This document shows positions 8,607-17,400 of a stretch of 46,879 nt of DNA, one piece after another (positions within the stretch are counted from its first letter, which is position 1; the number at the start of each line of letters is the position of its first letter). The translations under genes and the position numbers were made by a program. The notes beneath the pieces are model-generated. The model was given only the letters and a program-made list of their open reading frames with translations, did no database searches and was not told the origin of the DNA. Source of the stretch: a bacterium (GTDB taxonomy: Bacteria > Cyanobacteriota > Vampirovibrionia > Obscuribacterales > Obscuribacteraceae). The stretch spans positions 200,001 to 246,879 of the forward strand of contig WGMS01000012.1 of assembly GCA_016124935.1 (NCBI GenBank), in the 5' to 3' direction.

Positions 8607-10075
8607 TCACCAAAGGTGATATTCTTCGGCAACAAAGGATTCTTGAATTGGGCGGTGCGAATGTCGCTGGCGGCAAGACCTTTCTGTCCCATCTTGTGGA
8701 AGCAGTAACCTCTCGCCAGGTAGTATTCATACTTATTGGGATTATCTACAATAACCCCTTTTAGTGTCTGCATCGCTCCGGAATATTTCTTGAGCTGAAT
8801 CTGCACCAGCGCTTTGCGATAATAGAAATCCGGCTCGTTGAAGTGAGCGGCCTGGGCTTCGCAGGCGGCTGTATAAGCGGATTCCGGATCTTCCACGTCG
8901 GAAAAATATTGTCTGGTTAACACCAGGTTCTGAGGAGCATCGCCAGTAACTGGTTTGTAACCGTAGACAAATTGATCGTGTCGACGTTTGCGCAGATTCT
9001 CCGGTGAGCTATCCGGCTCCAGCTCTTTGAAAATCGTTGCCGGAATCGGTTTAGGATCAATTGGTCGTACCGCAAGAACTAGGTCTTCGCCTTCCCAGGC
9101 GCTGTGAACCTGGGGATTCTGCCGCATACCCGGATAGTCTTGCTTCACCTCTTGATTGGTTTCGAAGACACTGCCTTTGACCGCTTCGGAAAGGGGCGTT
9201 GCCGGACCGTGTTTTCTGAGGTTTTCCAGAAGCTTGCGGGTGAAGACACCGTTCTCGTAGCGCTTTGATTCCCAGCTCTGCTCATCGGGAGCGCTGGAGC
9301 AAATAACCATCTGACCGGAACCCTGGGCAAGAGCCTGGGCGTCGAAGTTGCCGACACGGTAGATGCCTTTTGCGTTGTTGTTGACATTGACATTGCCGCT
9401 GTGACAGGCATCGAGAACCAGGAGCACCCTTTCGGAACGCACCCGGTCTTTCAGTATGGCATTGACCTTTTGCATCTCGATACCGCTCGAGAAAAGTGCT
9501 TTGGGATCCGAGTCGTAGGCGATAAGATAGTTTGCCTTTTTCAGGGCGTCCAGCTGGGATGGGCTGCCGTGGCTGGATATGAATATCACCACCAGGTCAT
9601 CGGGCTCTGTCACCCGGGCCAGGAAATTGTCGCCTATCTCTTCGAGAATTCTTCTCTGGGTGGCGTCCTCATCCAGCAAGATACGGACATGGTCTTTTCT
9701 GAAATTGGCTTCGTTGATGAGATATCTGTAGAAGTCATTGGCATCTTTGGTGGAATACTTGAGTTTGGGAATGCTTTTCTCTTTGAAGTTGCTGATACCA
9801 ATCACTAGAGCCCATTTGTCTCGGATCGGGCGTGATTTCACTTCATCGGCTTCGGCAGTGGCTTCGCCTTCGCCTTCGGAAGTCTCTGATCTGGCGGCGC
9901 TATCAATTTGTTCAGTCTGTCCGGATTTTTCTGCCTTTGTCGTAGCTTCCGTATGGTTATCACCGGGCTTGGCCGTGTCTGCAGCCGGGGCGGGTAAATT
10001 TAGCGAGAATATAGTAATGAGCGAAACGCCCAGCATCACCTGTATTTGCTTGAGTCGCAATGTCAATTTTTCCAC
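8603..10075 (-). CDS. secreted caspase-family (peptidase C14-like) protein with C-terminal helical repeats
   Basis: A 490-residue protein with a GTG start and a signal peptide (hydrophobic residues 11-30, cleavage near PAPAA). A 50-residue Ala/Glu/Thr-rich linker leads to a caspase-hemoglobinase domain from about residue 85 (KWALVIGISNF). The catalytic dyad is present: His169 in FISSHGS and Cys224 in LVLDACHSG. The region after residue 390 has TPR-like helices (FYYRKALVQIQLKKYSGAMQ). Such proteins cleave after basic or acidic residues in other bacteria, but the specificity here is unknown. A related gene lies at 24947-26821. The PepSY gene is upstream on the same strand. Confidence 0.9.
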   Translation of the reverse strand: MEKLTLRLKQIQVMLGVSLITIFSLNLPAPAADTAKPGDNHTEATTKAEKSGQTEQIDSAARSETSEGEGEATAEADEVKSRPIRDKWALVIGISNFKEKSIPKLKYSTKDANDFYRYLINEANFRKDHVRILLDEDATQRRILEEIGDNFLARVTEPDDLVVIFISSHGSPSQLDALKKANYLIAYDSDPKALFSSGIEMQKVNAILKDRVRSERVLLVLDACHSGNVNVNNNAKGIYRVGNFDAQALAQGSGQMVICSSAPDEQSWESKRYENGVFTRKLLENLRKHGPATPLSEAVKGSVFETNQEVKQDYPGMRQNPQVHSAWEGEDLVLAVRPIDPKPIPATIFKELEPDSSPENLRKRRHDQFVYGYKPVTGDAPQNLVLTRQYFSDVEDPESAYTAACEAQAAHFNEPDFYYRKALVQIQLKKYSGAMQTLKGVIVDNPNKYEYYLARGYCFHKMGQKGLAASDIRTAQFKNPLLPKNITFGD

Positions 10076-10227
10076 CTCGCGGTAACCAGCGTTTTCTATG
10101 GCTTACGCTCAATTCTACCCGAGTAGTGCGCATTTTTAGGCAATTTCAATCCGAAATTGTCAACTTCGCAGGCAGATCCTCGCCTGGTGCCGTTTTTTCT
10201 ACCGAAACAAAAACTCTCAGGTATTCT

Positions 10228-10650
10228 CTAGCCTTCTTCGCTTTCCTTCTCCACTTTCAGTACCTTTCCCGTTGAAGCATCTATGGAGATCTCTTTAGTC
10301 CCGTCAGCCCCTTCAATTTCCACTGAGTAGAGGAGCTTGTCGTCATCTCGCTCGAGCTCGATTTCCTTGGTCTTGCCTGGATAGAGTTTCTGCGCGATGC
10401 GCTCGGCCTTAGCGAATCTGATTTTTGCCGCTCGGCTGAGAAAGCTTTTGTAGTCAGGCTTCTTTTTCTTGCCCTGAGGACTATTGCCGGAGGAACTGTC
10501 CGCCTTCTTTGTTTCTGTCTTAGAGTCTTTTGTCTTTTCAGCCGTTGTGGTTTCCTTCGTTTCGTCAACGGCTAGAGCCATTCCGGCGTTAAAAACAATC
10601 AAAATTTGTGCCGAAAGAATAAGCCTGATCAGGGCTGGAGTGATTTGCAT
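10228..10650 (-). CDS. exported PepSY-domain protein
   Basis: A 140-residue protein with a signal peptide (residues 1-28, MALA before VDE), a charged Lys/Glu/Thr/Ser linker (29-65), and a C-terminal PepSY-like unit. The latter has helix AERIAQKLYPGKTKEIELE followed by strands LLYSVEIEG and KEISIDASTGKVLKVEKE. PepSY domains are often found in secreted or envelope proteins and some inhibit peptidases. The gene lies upstream of, and in the same direction as, the caspase-like gene (152 bp apart), so an envelope peptidase/inhibitor relation is possible but unproven. Confidence 0.78.
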   Translation of the reverse strand: MQITPALIRLILSAQILIVFNAGMALAVDETKETTTAEKTKDSKTETKKADSSSGNSPQGKKKKPDYKSFLSRAAKIRFAKAERIAQKLYPGKTKEIELERDDDKLLYSVEIEGADGTKEISIDASTGKVLKVEKESEEG

Positions 10651-10726
10651 GAGACTGCCTCATCTGATGGGGAATTCAGCTATATCCAATGGAGTTCGCA
10701 AATCTGCGGACTTCGATGCTGAAGTG

Positions 10727-10753
10727 GATCTCCTATAATAGCAAAAGGAGATC
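10727..10753. promoter_or_regulatory. inverted repeat flanking a TATAAT box
   Basis: GATCTCCT (10727-10734) and AGGAGATC (10746-10753) are perfect reverse complements separated by 11 nt. TATAAT (10734-10739) overlaps the left arm. It looks like a sigma-70 -10 element embedded in an operator or RNA hairpin. No good -35 is visible at the expected spacing. Confidence 0.45.
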
Positions 10754-10831
10754 AAGAAGAGTGTAATCAGAACGGGGTCCCCGACCGCAGGATGCTAAAG
10801 CAACTATCGAGAATTGGCGTCACAATTACGG

Positions 10832-10859
10832 TCCGGAACGTTCGCTTCTTTCTTCCGGA
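10832..10859 (+). other. leader hairpin candidate upstream of the small TGA gene
   Basis: TCCGGAA (10832-10838) and TTCCGGA (10853-10859) are perfect reverse complements with a 14-nt loop, about 100 bp before the ATG at 10964. There is no T-run, so it is not a clear terminator. It may be part of a structured 5' leader. Confidence 0.35.
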
Positions 10860-10963
10860 TACGCAACTCCCCTGGACTTTGTCAACCTACAGGCAAATCT
10901 AGCGGAGTCCCTCTGGCTTCGGGGGGTACAACAAAATGGCGTAAGGTAGAGGGGTTTCGGGCG

Positions 10964-11356
10964 ATGAAAAGCTTTAGAAAACAGCTCAAGCAGTTATTGA
11001 GCGCCGTTGATAAAATTGGACTGCCCGGGGCGATGCTCGTGGGGCTGGAGGAATGCTCCACTCTCGAGGATCTCTTTTGCTGGATTCGCGAAGGCGGCGG
11101 GCAATTCGGCTCTATCGATTTAATCGCCCAGGACGAATTCAGCCACGATTTAATTCTGGAATGTCCCGATACAGGCAGTTATCTTGCTTTTGGCTCGACC
11201 TGACTCGGGAAGCTGACCGCGGTCGCGGTCTTCGACCACAGACCTTCGGCTGAGGAGCTGCTTCGCTGGAGGTTGGAATTGGGCTGGAAACCTACCGCAT
11301 CCGAAATGGTGGACGGTCAGATGGTTCTTGGTTACGCAGCCTGCCTCTATGAGTAA
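10964..11356 (+). CDS. small hypothetical protein with in-frame TGA at codon 80 (candidate selenoprotein)
   Basis: From the ATG at 10964 (GAGGGG upstream) the frame runs 79 codons to a TGA at 11201-11203 and then continues, in the same frame, for 50 more codons to TAA at 11354-11356. Both halves look coding. The N-terminal part is helical (FRKQLKQLLSAVDKIGLP...STLEDLFCWIREGG). The second half reads LGKLTAVAVFDHRPSAEELL, then LRWRLELGWKPTASEMVDG and VLGYAACLYE, with no further stop. A perfect 6-bp hairpin with a GGTC loop begins 11 nt after the TGA. Three readings are possible: selenocysteine at residue 80, a nonsense mutation, or a base error. I do not recognise the family, and no CxxU motif surrounds residue 80 (context FGST-U-LGK). 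The neighbouring genes give no functional hint. Confidence 0.55.
11204..11230 (+). promoter_or_regulatory. candidate bacterial SECIS hairpin
   Basis: After the TGA (11201-11203) there are 11 nt, then GACCGC (11215-11220), loop GGTC (11221-11224) and GCGGTC (11225-11230), a perfect 6-bp GC-rich stem. As I recall, the E. coli fdhF SECIS also has 11 nt before its upper hairpin and a GGUC-containing loop, so the geometry matches. The bulged U of the E. coli element is absent. The stem is also explained by the repeated codons ACC-GCG-GTC-GCG-GTC, so chance is possible. Confidence 0.45.
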
Positions 11357-11468
11357 GGCGTACCATCCAGTAAAATTACAATTATTAAGTCGCGATTATA
11401 AATTAATGCTTGTCAAGGACTTTGGTTTATCATCAGGTCACGTTTCTAGATTTTAGTAGTTGAAGTGC

Positions 11469-11888
11469 ATGGGAAAAACGGATCGTCGTTCAGAAAGTCA
11501 GCCCCATTCTGTAGAACTGGAGCTTGCTTCGATTCAACGCTATATTGCGCTTTTGAAAGTGGATTTAGATGCTGCCGGATTCAACCCCAACAAAGTAGTG
11601 ATAGAAGGGATTGCGAAGAGTCAGGCTGTTTTAGATAAGGCTATCGATCTTCTTGCCGAGACCAAAAACGGCAAAGCCTGGCGTTATTCTAAAGTCGCCT
11701 GGATTCATGCGCTTTTTGCCCGGGTAATTCTCGATGCAGAAATGACCGAGCAGTATCTGGGCGATCAAAACTTTCTCGAATTGAAAGATCCAGACGAGGA
11801 CTGGGAAGCTTTTGTCGAAACCGAGCTTGCCTGTCTTGAAGAAGAGATAATAAAACTAAGAGAAGAGATTCGAGGGGGAGCGATTTGA
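11469..11888 (+). CDS. small helical hypothetical protein
   Basis: About 139 residues from the ATG at 11469 (MGKTDRRSES); a TTG nine bases upstream at 11460 is an alternative start. The protein is acidic and almost entirely helical, ending in a likely coiled-coil (FVETELACLEEEIIKLREEI). It has no signal peptide and no family I recognise. Its stop overlaps the start of the next gene (TTGA), so the two are translationally coupled and probably work together. Confidence 0.72.
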   Translation: MGKTDRRSESQPHSVELELASIQRYIALLKVDLDAAGFNPNKVVIEGIAKSQAVLDKAIDLLAETKNGKAWRYSKVAWIHALFARVILDAEMTEQYLGDQNFLELKDPDEDWEAFVETELACLEEEIIKLREEIRGGAI

Positions 11889-13087
11889 GCCCGTCCCATA
11901 AATCTAACAAGTCTAACGGTGATGACCTCTTCTCGACCATGAAAAAAGTGGTGGCAATATTGCTGCCATCAAATCTGACGAAAATCACCGATACTGTCTC
12001 TAGTCAGCTAGGGGACGCACGACAGAAGCTATTGAGCGCCGATAGCTCCATCAAATCTGTGGCGCGCTTCTGTATAGATGACGCCGAAGACGCTTATCAA
12101 GAAGCAATCTATGCCCTCAAGGACGGATACTCGGAAGAGGCGATGCGCTGTTGCAAAAAAGCAATCAGCTATTTGAAAGTGGCCAACTTTCATCTTAAGA
12201 CCAACCAGGAACTGCTTACGGAGCCAGCTTTCAAAGCCGGTTCTTGTGAGGATGCCATACAGAAGCTGGCGCGGTCTATCGCCCAGTTCAAGTCGGTGAT
12301 TGAATACACCAACTGTGAACTGGATCGAGATGAGCATGAGCGCTATATGGAAGTGGTGCGTATTTTTTATCGCAGCCTCGATGATCTTGCCGGTGGCAAA
12401 GAAGAGATCGCATCTAAAAACTCCCTGGCCGGACTGACCTGGCTTTACATTCTCTCTCGCTTTGTGGAAGTGCGTAGTGGGGCATCGATGACGGTGGCTG
12501 CCGGGGTCTATCTGCGAGAACATGGACCGCTGGATATTCAGCGTATTCTTGATCTTGCCGATAGCTTAGTTGAAGCTCGCCGCCTCCATTTAGATTCCTC
12601 AGCCCCTACAAAAGCCAGAACAGAGCAATATCTGGTGGCAGCTACCAGGACGTTGAATCAATGTGTAAGTGACTTTCTTGAAGGTTCTCCAGTAGAGAAG
12701 ATGGTTCGAGCAGGCAAGATGGAAGTGCGCATGGCAAACCGATTGATAGAGTCCGGGTTCAGTGGAGATGGAGAACCGCAGGCTGTGCCGGGTGAGTCTG
12801 AGTCCGAGTCCGGGTCCGATGTCGAACGCCGAATTTCGGAGAGGCAGTATGAGTTTTCGCAGCGAATCGCCCATCTGCAGCAGCTGATCAAAGACAATGA
12901 TCCAGATGGTCTGAGGATTGTTCGAAGATTGCATCAGGTCAGCTCTTACTATGGCAGAGCCTTGCGCTTGCAAGAAGAGGGCAATTCGTCTGAAGCCGAG
13001 CGCTATGCACGCTCTGCCCATCTCGATATCGACTTTGCCAGGCAGCTTTTTACCAGGGGCGACGCTATCTTCTCGGATACTATCTGA
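11885..13087 (+). CDS. helical-repeat hypothetical protein
   Basis: A 400-residue protein starting at TTG 11885. The start is supported by a purine-rich site (GAGGGGGAG, 11873-11881) about 4-5 nt upstream and by the 4-bp TTGA overlap with the previous gene. It is helical throughout, with TPR-like pairs such as DAYQEAIYALKDGYSEEAMR and RALRLQEEGNSSEAERYARS. An acidic Ser/Glu linker (SESESGSD, about residue 302) separates a large N-terminal part from a C-terminal helical unit. There is no signal peptide and no known enzyme motif. Co-transcription with the preceding gene and the exported TPR gene 48 bp downstream is likely. Confidence 0.75.
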   Translation: MSPSHKSNKSNGDDLFSTMKKVVAILLPSNLTKITDTVSSQLGDARQKLLSADSSIKSVARFCIDDAEDAYQEAIYALKDGYSEEAMRCCKKAISYLKVANFHLKTNQELLTEPAFKAGSCEDAIQKLARSIAQFKSVIEYTNCELDRDEHERYMEVVRIFYRSLDDLAGGKEEIASKNSLAGLTWLYILSRFVEVRSGASMTVAAGVYLREHGPLDIQRILDLADSLVEARRLHLDSSAPTKARTEQYLVAATRTLNQCVSDFLEGSPVEKMVRAGKMEVRMANRLIESGFSGDGEPQAVPGESESESGSDVERRISERQYEFSQRIAHLQQLIKDNDPDGLRIVRRLHQVSSYYGRALRLQEEGNSSEAERYARSAHLDIDFARQLFTRGDAIFSDTI

Positions 13088-13135
13088 TAAGATAGGGCTT
13101 CTTCGTCGGCTTCGTTTTGATAAGGATATTCTGTT

Positions 13136-14470
13136 ATGGGACTAGATAGAGCCTTGTTGCGCAGCATACAAATTGTTTTTACAGCGTCCCTGCCGTTGCT
13201 TAGCGCTGTTGTAGCCGGGCCTTCTTACGCCAGTCATAGCGACTGGCGAGACATGGTCCATAGCGGGGACGAGGCGCTGCGCTCCAAGCGTTTCGACAAA
13301 GCGATAGAGCAGTATCAAAAAGCGGTGGACGAAGCCCAGGCTGTCAAAGCCGAAGATTCTCTCCTGGCAAGGAGCTACACTTATCTGGCTCGGGCTTACA
13401 AAGACAAGCGAGACTTCGATAAAGCAGAAGAATATTATCGCAAGGCACTGGCACAGAGAAAGAGTGAGCTTGGCGACAACGCCGAATCTACCCTGCGCAA
13501 TCTCGAAGATCTCGCCTATTGTCTGTGGTCCCAGCGCAAATATCGCGAAGTGGAAGCGGTATTGAAAGAAGAGCTGGATATCAAAAACAAAACAGGACAG
13601 ACCGACATTGAGCGTCCCCTCGAAATGCTGGCGCGCATAAAACGAGAGCAGCACCTTTATGAAGATGCCAATCAGTATCTGACTCGTTTACTTGCTATTC
13701 GCAAGAAAGACCTTGGCGTCGAGCATAATGAAACCGCCGAAATTTACGAGCAGATGGCGCGCAATTATCGTGAGCAAGGAAAGCTCGATGAAGCCGCAGA
13801 GAGATTTAAATCGGCACTTTCTCTGCGCCGGAAGTTGCACGGCAACACCAATCTGGAGTTGACCGATGACCTCGACAGCCTTGCCGATCTTTATATGCGT
13901 CAGATGAAATATGGTGATGCCGAGCCAATCTACAAAGAGTCGCTTGAGATAAGACGCAAGAATCTGCCCGAAGACAATGTCGATTGCTTGCGTGGTATGC
14001 AGCGCCTGTCTCGTTGTTACGAGCACATGGACAGGATTGACGAGGCAAGAAATCTAGTCGAGAAAGAGATTTCGTTGCTGGAGAGTTCTCTGGGTGACTC
14101 TCATATTGATGTGGCAAGCGCTCTCAATCGTCTTGCCCACCTACAGGTCAATGATAAACAGTATACAGAGGCTCTCAAGACTGCCTTCAAAGCGCTCGAG
14201 ATGCGCCGAGCGATCTGCTCGGATAAAGATCCGTCGCTGTCGCACGACGTGCGCTGGATAGCTTCTCTCTATACGAAAGAAGGTAAGTATCAAGAGGCGC
14301 TCGATTTGCTGACTCGCCAGGAAAAGGTGGTTAAGCAGCTATTGACCAAGAACAGTCCGGAGTATCTGCGACTGCTCGAAGACCGGCTCAACGTCTTGCG
14401 CCGCATGGACAACAAAGACGAAGCCGCCAAACTGGAAGACGAGATCAAAGCTTTGAAAAAGAGCGGTTAG
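13136..14470 (+). CDS. exported tetratricopeptide-repeat protein (kinesin-light-chain-type repeats)
   Basis: 444 residues: a signal peptide (residues 1-32, cleavage after SYA) followed by consecutive 42-residue TPR units of the kinesin-light-chain type. Examples are YTYLARAYKDKRDFDKAEEY and AEIYEQMARNYREQGKLDEA. The repeats run from about residue 45 to the end, so it is probably a periplasmic or surface protein-binding scaffold. It is the last gene of the 11.5-14.5 kb plus-strand group. A hairpin terminator overlaps its stop codon. Confidence 0.9.
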   Translation: MGLDRALLRSIQIVFTASLPLLSAVVAGPSYASHSDWRDMVHSGDEALRSKRFDKAIEQYQKAVDEAQAVKAEDSLLARSYTYLARAYKDKRDFDKAEEYYRKALAQRKSELGDNAESTLRNLEDLAYCLWSQRKYREVEAVLKEELDIKNKTGQTDIERPLEMLARIKREQHLYEDANQYLTRLLAIRKKDLGVEHNETAEIYEQMARNYREQGKLDEAAERFKSALSLRRKLHGNTNLELTDDLDSLADLYMRQMKYGDAEPIYKESLEIRRKNLPEDNVDCLRGMQRLSRCYEHMDRIDEARNLVEKEISLLESSLGDSHIDVASALNRLAHLQVNDKQYTEALKTAFKALEMRRAICSDKDPSLSHDVRWIASLYTKEGKYQEALDLLTRQEKVVKQLLTKNSPEYLRLLEDRLNVLRRMDNKDEAAKLEDEIKALKKSG

Positions 14471-14485
14471 CAAATAACCGCTTTT
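14456..14485. terminator. bidirectional intrinsic terminator
   Basis: AGCGGTTA (14462-14469) and TAACCGCT (14475-14482) form a perfect 8-bp stem with a 5-nt loop. TTT follows the stem on the plus strand, and AAAAAG precedes it, giving CTTTTT after the stem on the minus strand. It serves both the TPR gene (its stop TAG, 14468-14470, lies in the stem) and the convergent alpha-2-macroglobulin gene. Confidence 0.82.
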
Positions 14486-17400
14486 ACTCCACAATAACCT
14501 CTTCGGTGGCGGTGCGGCCGAAGGTCTCCGGTGAATACATCTCTTCCATCTTGGTAGGCGGAACATGGTAGTGACCGGGAGTGGTGGCACGAATCTGATA
14601 TTCGTAGTCGTACTTGCCTGAATACAAGACTGAGGTGAACGCCTCTGCCTGGTGATCCCGGAAGTTCTGATGGTCGTACCAGCTTATTCTCCAGAAAGGA
14701 TAGTGGAATCTCAGTGGAATCGGACCGCCGCCAGGACCTTCGTTGGGTGGCAGCACCTCGCGGTTGCCGGCGAGAGCCGTGTTCACCGGTTCGGCACCGG
14801 CAGGCAGAGGATCGGCAAGGGCGATGTGATAGCGCGCACCGGCGGTGGTGAAGGCTATCTTGGTCTTTATCAGAGCTCCGGCTTTGAAATGCCAGACGCC
14901 GTTCTCGTCCTTTTTCGCGTCGTCTTTGTTATCCACGCCCTCATAGGTTCTGGTTACGGCGAAGCCGAAATCAGCCGGTTTGAGAGTGAGGGTGCGAGGG
15001 GCATAGTCCAGTTCGATGCGATAGTAGAGTCGACCCGGACCTTTCTTGTCCATCAATATGGTGTCGCCTTTGATATCGGCAAGATTCGCCATCGGCACCA
15101 TGGTCTCTCTGGTGTCGGTGGTTCTGCCTTTGAAGGTTGAGTTGGCCACCAGGGTCTCACCGAGCCAGGTCGAGACCGTATAGTCCGGAGTGACCTTCTC
15201 GTATCGATTGAAGTAGGCGTTCATCGCTTGCAGGATATAGCCGTTTTCTTGAGTCCCTGACCAGGAGCCATTTTTTCTGTGGGCGAGCAAGCCTTTAGCC
15301 AGTTTGGCAATCAGAGGATTCTCCGGCTCTGTTTCCATCAACGCTTCCATTAGGATGGCGTCGGTTCTTCTCGGGGAGAAGAAGACACAATAGTCGAAGA
15401 TACCAAAGCCTCTATCGTTGCAAGAAGCTGTCGAGGGGGTCTCGTTGATCGAGCTGTTAATCACTTGCTTTAGAACCGCGGTCTCGTCTTCTAGCTTGGC
15501 GTCCTTGCTCACGATGGGCAGAAGCCATCCGGCGCTATCAAGAGAAAGATCTTCTTTGACGAAATCCACCGGGATCTTCTTGAGCGAGTTGGCGTAATTA
15601 GAACCTTTCGGCATCTTCTTGATGCGGTCAACCAGGGCTCGCTTTATGAGGTCGGCGGCTGCCCGCGAGTCGACATCGCTCATTAGATAGCGGACATTGA
15701 GGGCTCTAGCTTCGATGCTGCGCTTCAGGCGCTCAGGATAATCCGCAGGGATATGCTGGCGGATGTTCTTGAGATAGCGGCGGCTGAGTTCTAGTTTGTC
15801 ATCGGCTACCTTATAGTCATTTTCCCGGGCGAGACCGAGGGCACGAGCCACTTGAATGGACATATAAGGATAGCGTTGCTGTCTGCCTTCGTCCCTTGTC
15901 CAGAGACCGAAACTGCCGTCACCGTTTTGACGGTTGACCAGTTCATCAAGGTCTTGCTGGATTTTGTTGCGATACTGGCTCTGGGCAAGGGCGTCCATCT
16001 TGCCGAAGGCGCTGAGGACATCGTGCAGCGATACCATGGCGATTATGCGCGAGGATAGCTGTTCGGAGCATCCGAATTGATAGTCGCGAATCTCGAAGTA
16101 GGCATCGGTCAGGGCTTGCACCGCTGTGCTGCTGTTGCTTATGGTCAGACCGCCGATTTGAGTAAAGACGCTCCTGGGGATATCCAGCTTCTGGGCGATG
16201 GCGCCTTTGTCCACCTGTCCATAGGTTGCATAGGACTCTATCGCTGCAGGCACATAGACAGGCAGGCTGAACTGGCTGGCGTCGGTGAATTTCTCCGCCA
16301 CCACAGCACACTGGAAGTTGGCTTTGCCTTCGTCTATGGTGCTTACCGGAAATCTCACTTCTACTCTGTTGTTGGCAGGTATAACCAGGTGTTTGCCGGC
16401 TGCGTGAGAAAGATCTTCCTCTCCTTCCATTTTGTCTCCGGGCAGTGCTTTGCCGGAAGGCAGCTCTTGCCATTCGTTGGTAACTGCCGCATTGGCAGCG
16501 CGAAGAATGACATCGGCGGCTATGTCTTCATCAGTCTGGTTCTGAAGCACCACCGGCAGTTCACAGCGGTCGCCAAAATTGAGGAATCTCGGTGCGCTCG
16601 GCTTGATCATCAGAGGCATCCGGGCGGTGATATTCGATTCGGAAGAGCCGAATAAGTTGTCGCCAGCCACTGCTACTGCCATGACCCGGTATCTTGTAAG
16701 GCTGTCTGGAAGCTTGAACTTAATCTGGGCGTGACCATTCTCATCGGTATAGATAGCTGGCTTGAAATAGGCAAGCGCGTTGAAATTGGTTCTTATATTT
16801 ACTGAGGGTAGCTGTGCTGGCTCGGGAAGAGCGGCATCCATCGCCGAGGCGTCTGCTTTTTGACGCAGAGTAGCGATTTCGAACATGGCGCTACGTTTGT
16901 TTAATGCACTCTTGGCAAAGCCTTCGCCGCCATAGATCATGCCAGCTACTGCTCCGCCTCTTCCCGGGGCTCCCGGCAAAGGCGGCACCAATTCTGATGA
17001 TTGAAGTGATGGCAAAGCCGCCATATCATCCGCTTCTTTCTCTTCTTGCGGAGCCTCGCTGATATCTTTCTTCCTATCCTTTTCTGTCAGGATGACAGAG
17101 GTTCTGGTCAGGGTGTTGTCGATATGTGGACTTGACTGAGGATAGAAAGCTTCTATAGGATCTGACCATTTGTATCCGGACAAAGCCAGCACGGACTCGT
17201 CGGCGACAGCTATGGCGACCTGTCCACCTTGCACCGGTTTGCCCTGGGCGTCTTTGAGGTCGATTTTGATGGTGGTCTCGGTGCCGGGCATGGTCAACTT
17301 ATCGGCACCGACGGCGGTGAGCGATAGTTGTCTTTCTTTTGGCGGGACTTTTGCTGTCACGGTCTCCGAGCCGAAGCGATAGTCGTCACCGGCTAAATAG

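Larger units (their letters stand above)
10651..10963. other. 313-bp intergenic region with two inverted repeats
   Basis: This separates the PepSY gene (minus) from the small TGA-containing gene (plus). I see no protein gene or tRNA here. It contains a perfect 8-bp inverted repeat around a TATAAT (10727-10753), a GGGGTCCCC palindrome near 10774, and a 7-bp hairpin (10832-10859). It probably holds the divergent promoters and a structured leader of the plus-strand gene. Confidence 0.5.

Noticed and set aside
10814..10963. Upstream extension of the TGA-containing small gene to a TTG at 10814.
   Set aside because: The added stretch overlaps leader hairpins, looks non-coding, and the ATG at 10964 has a better ribosome site.
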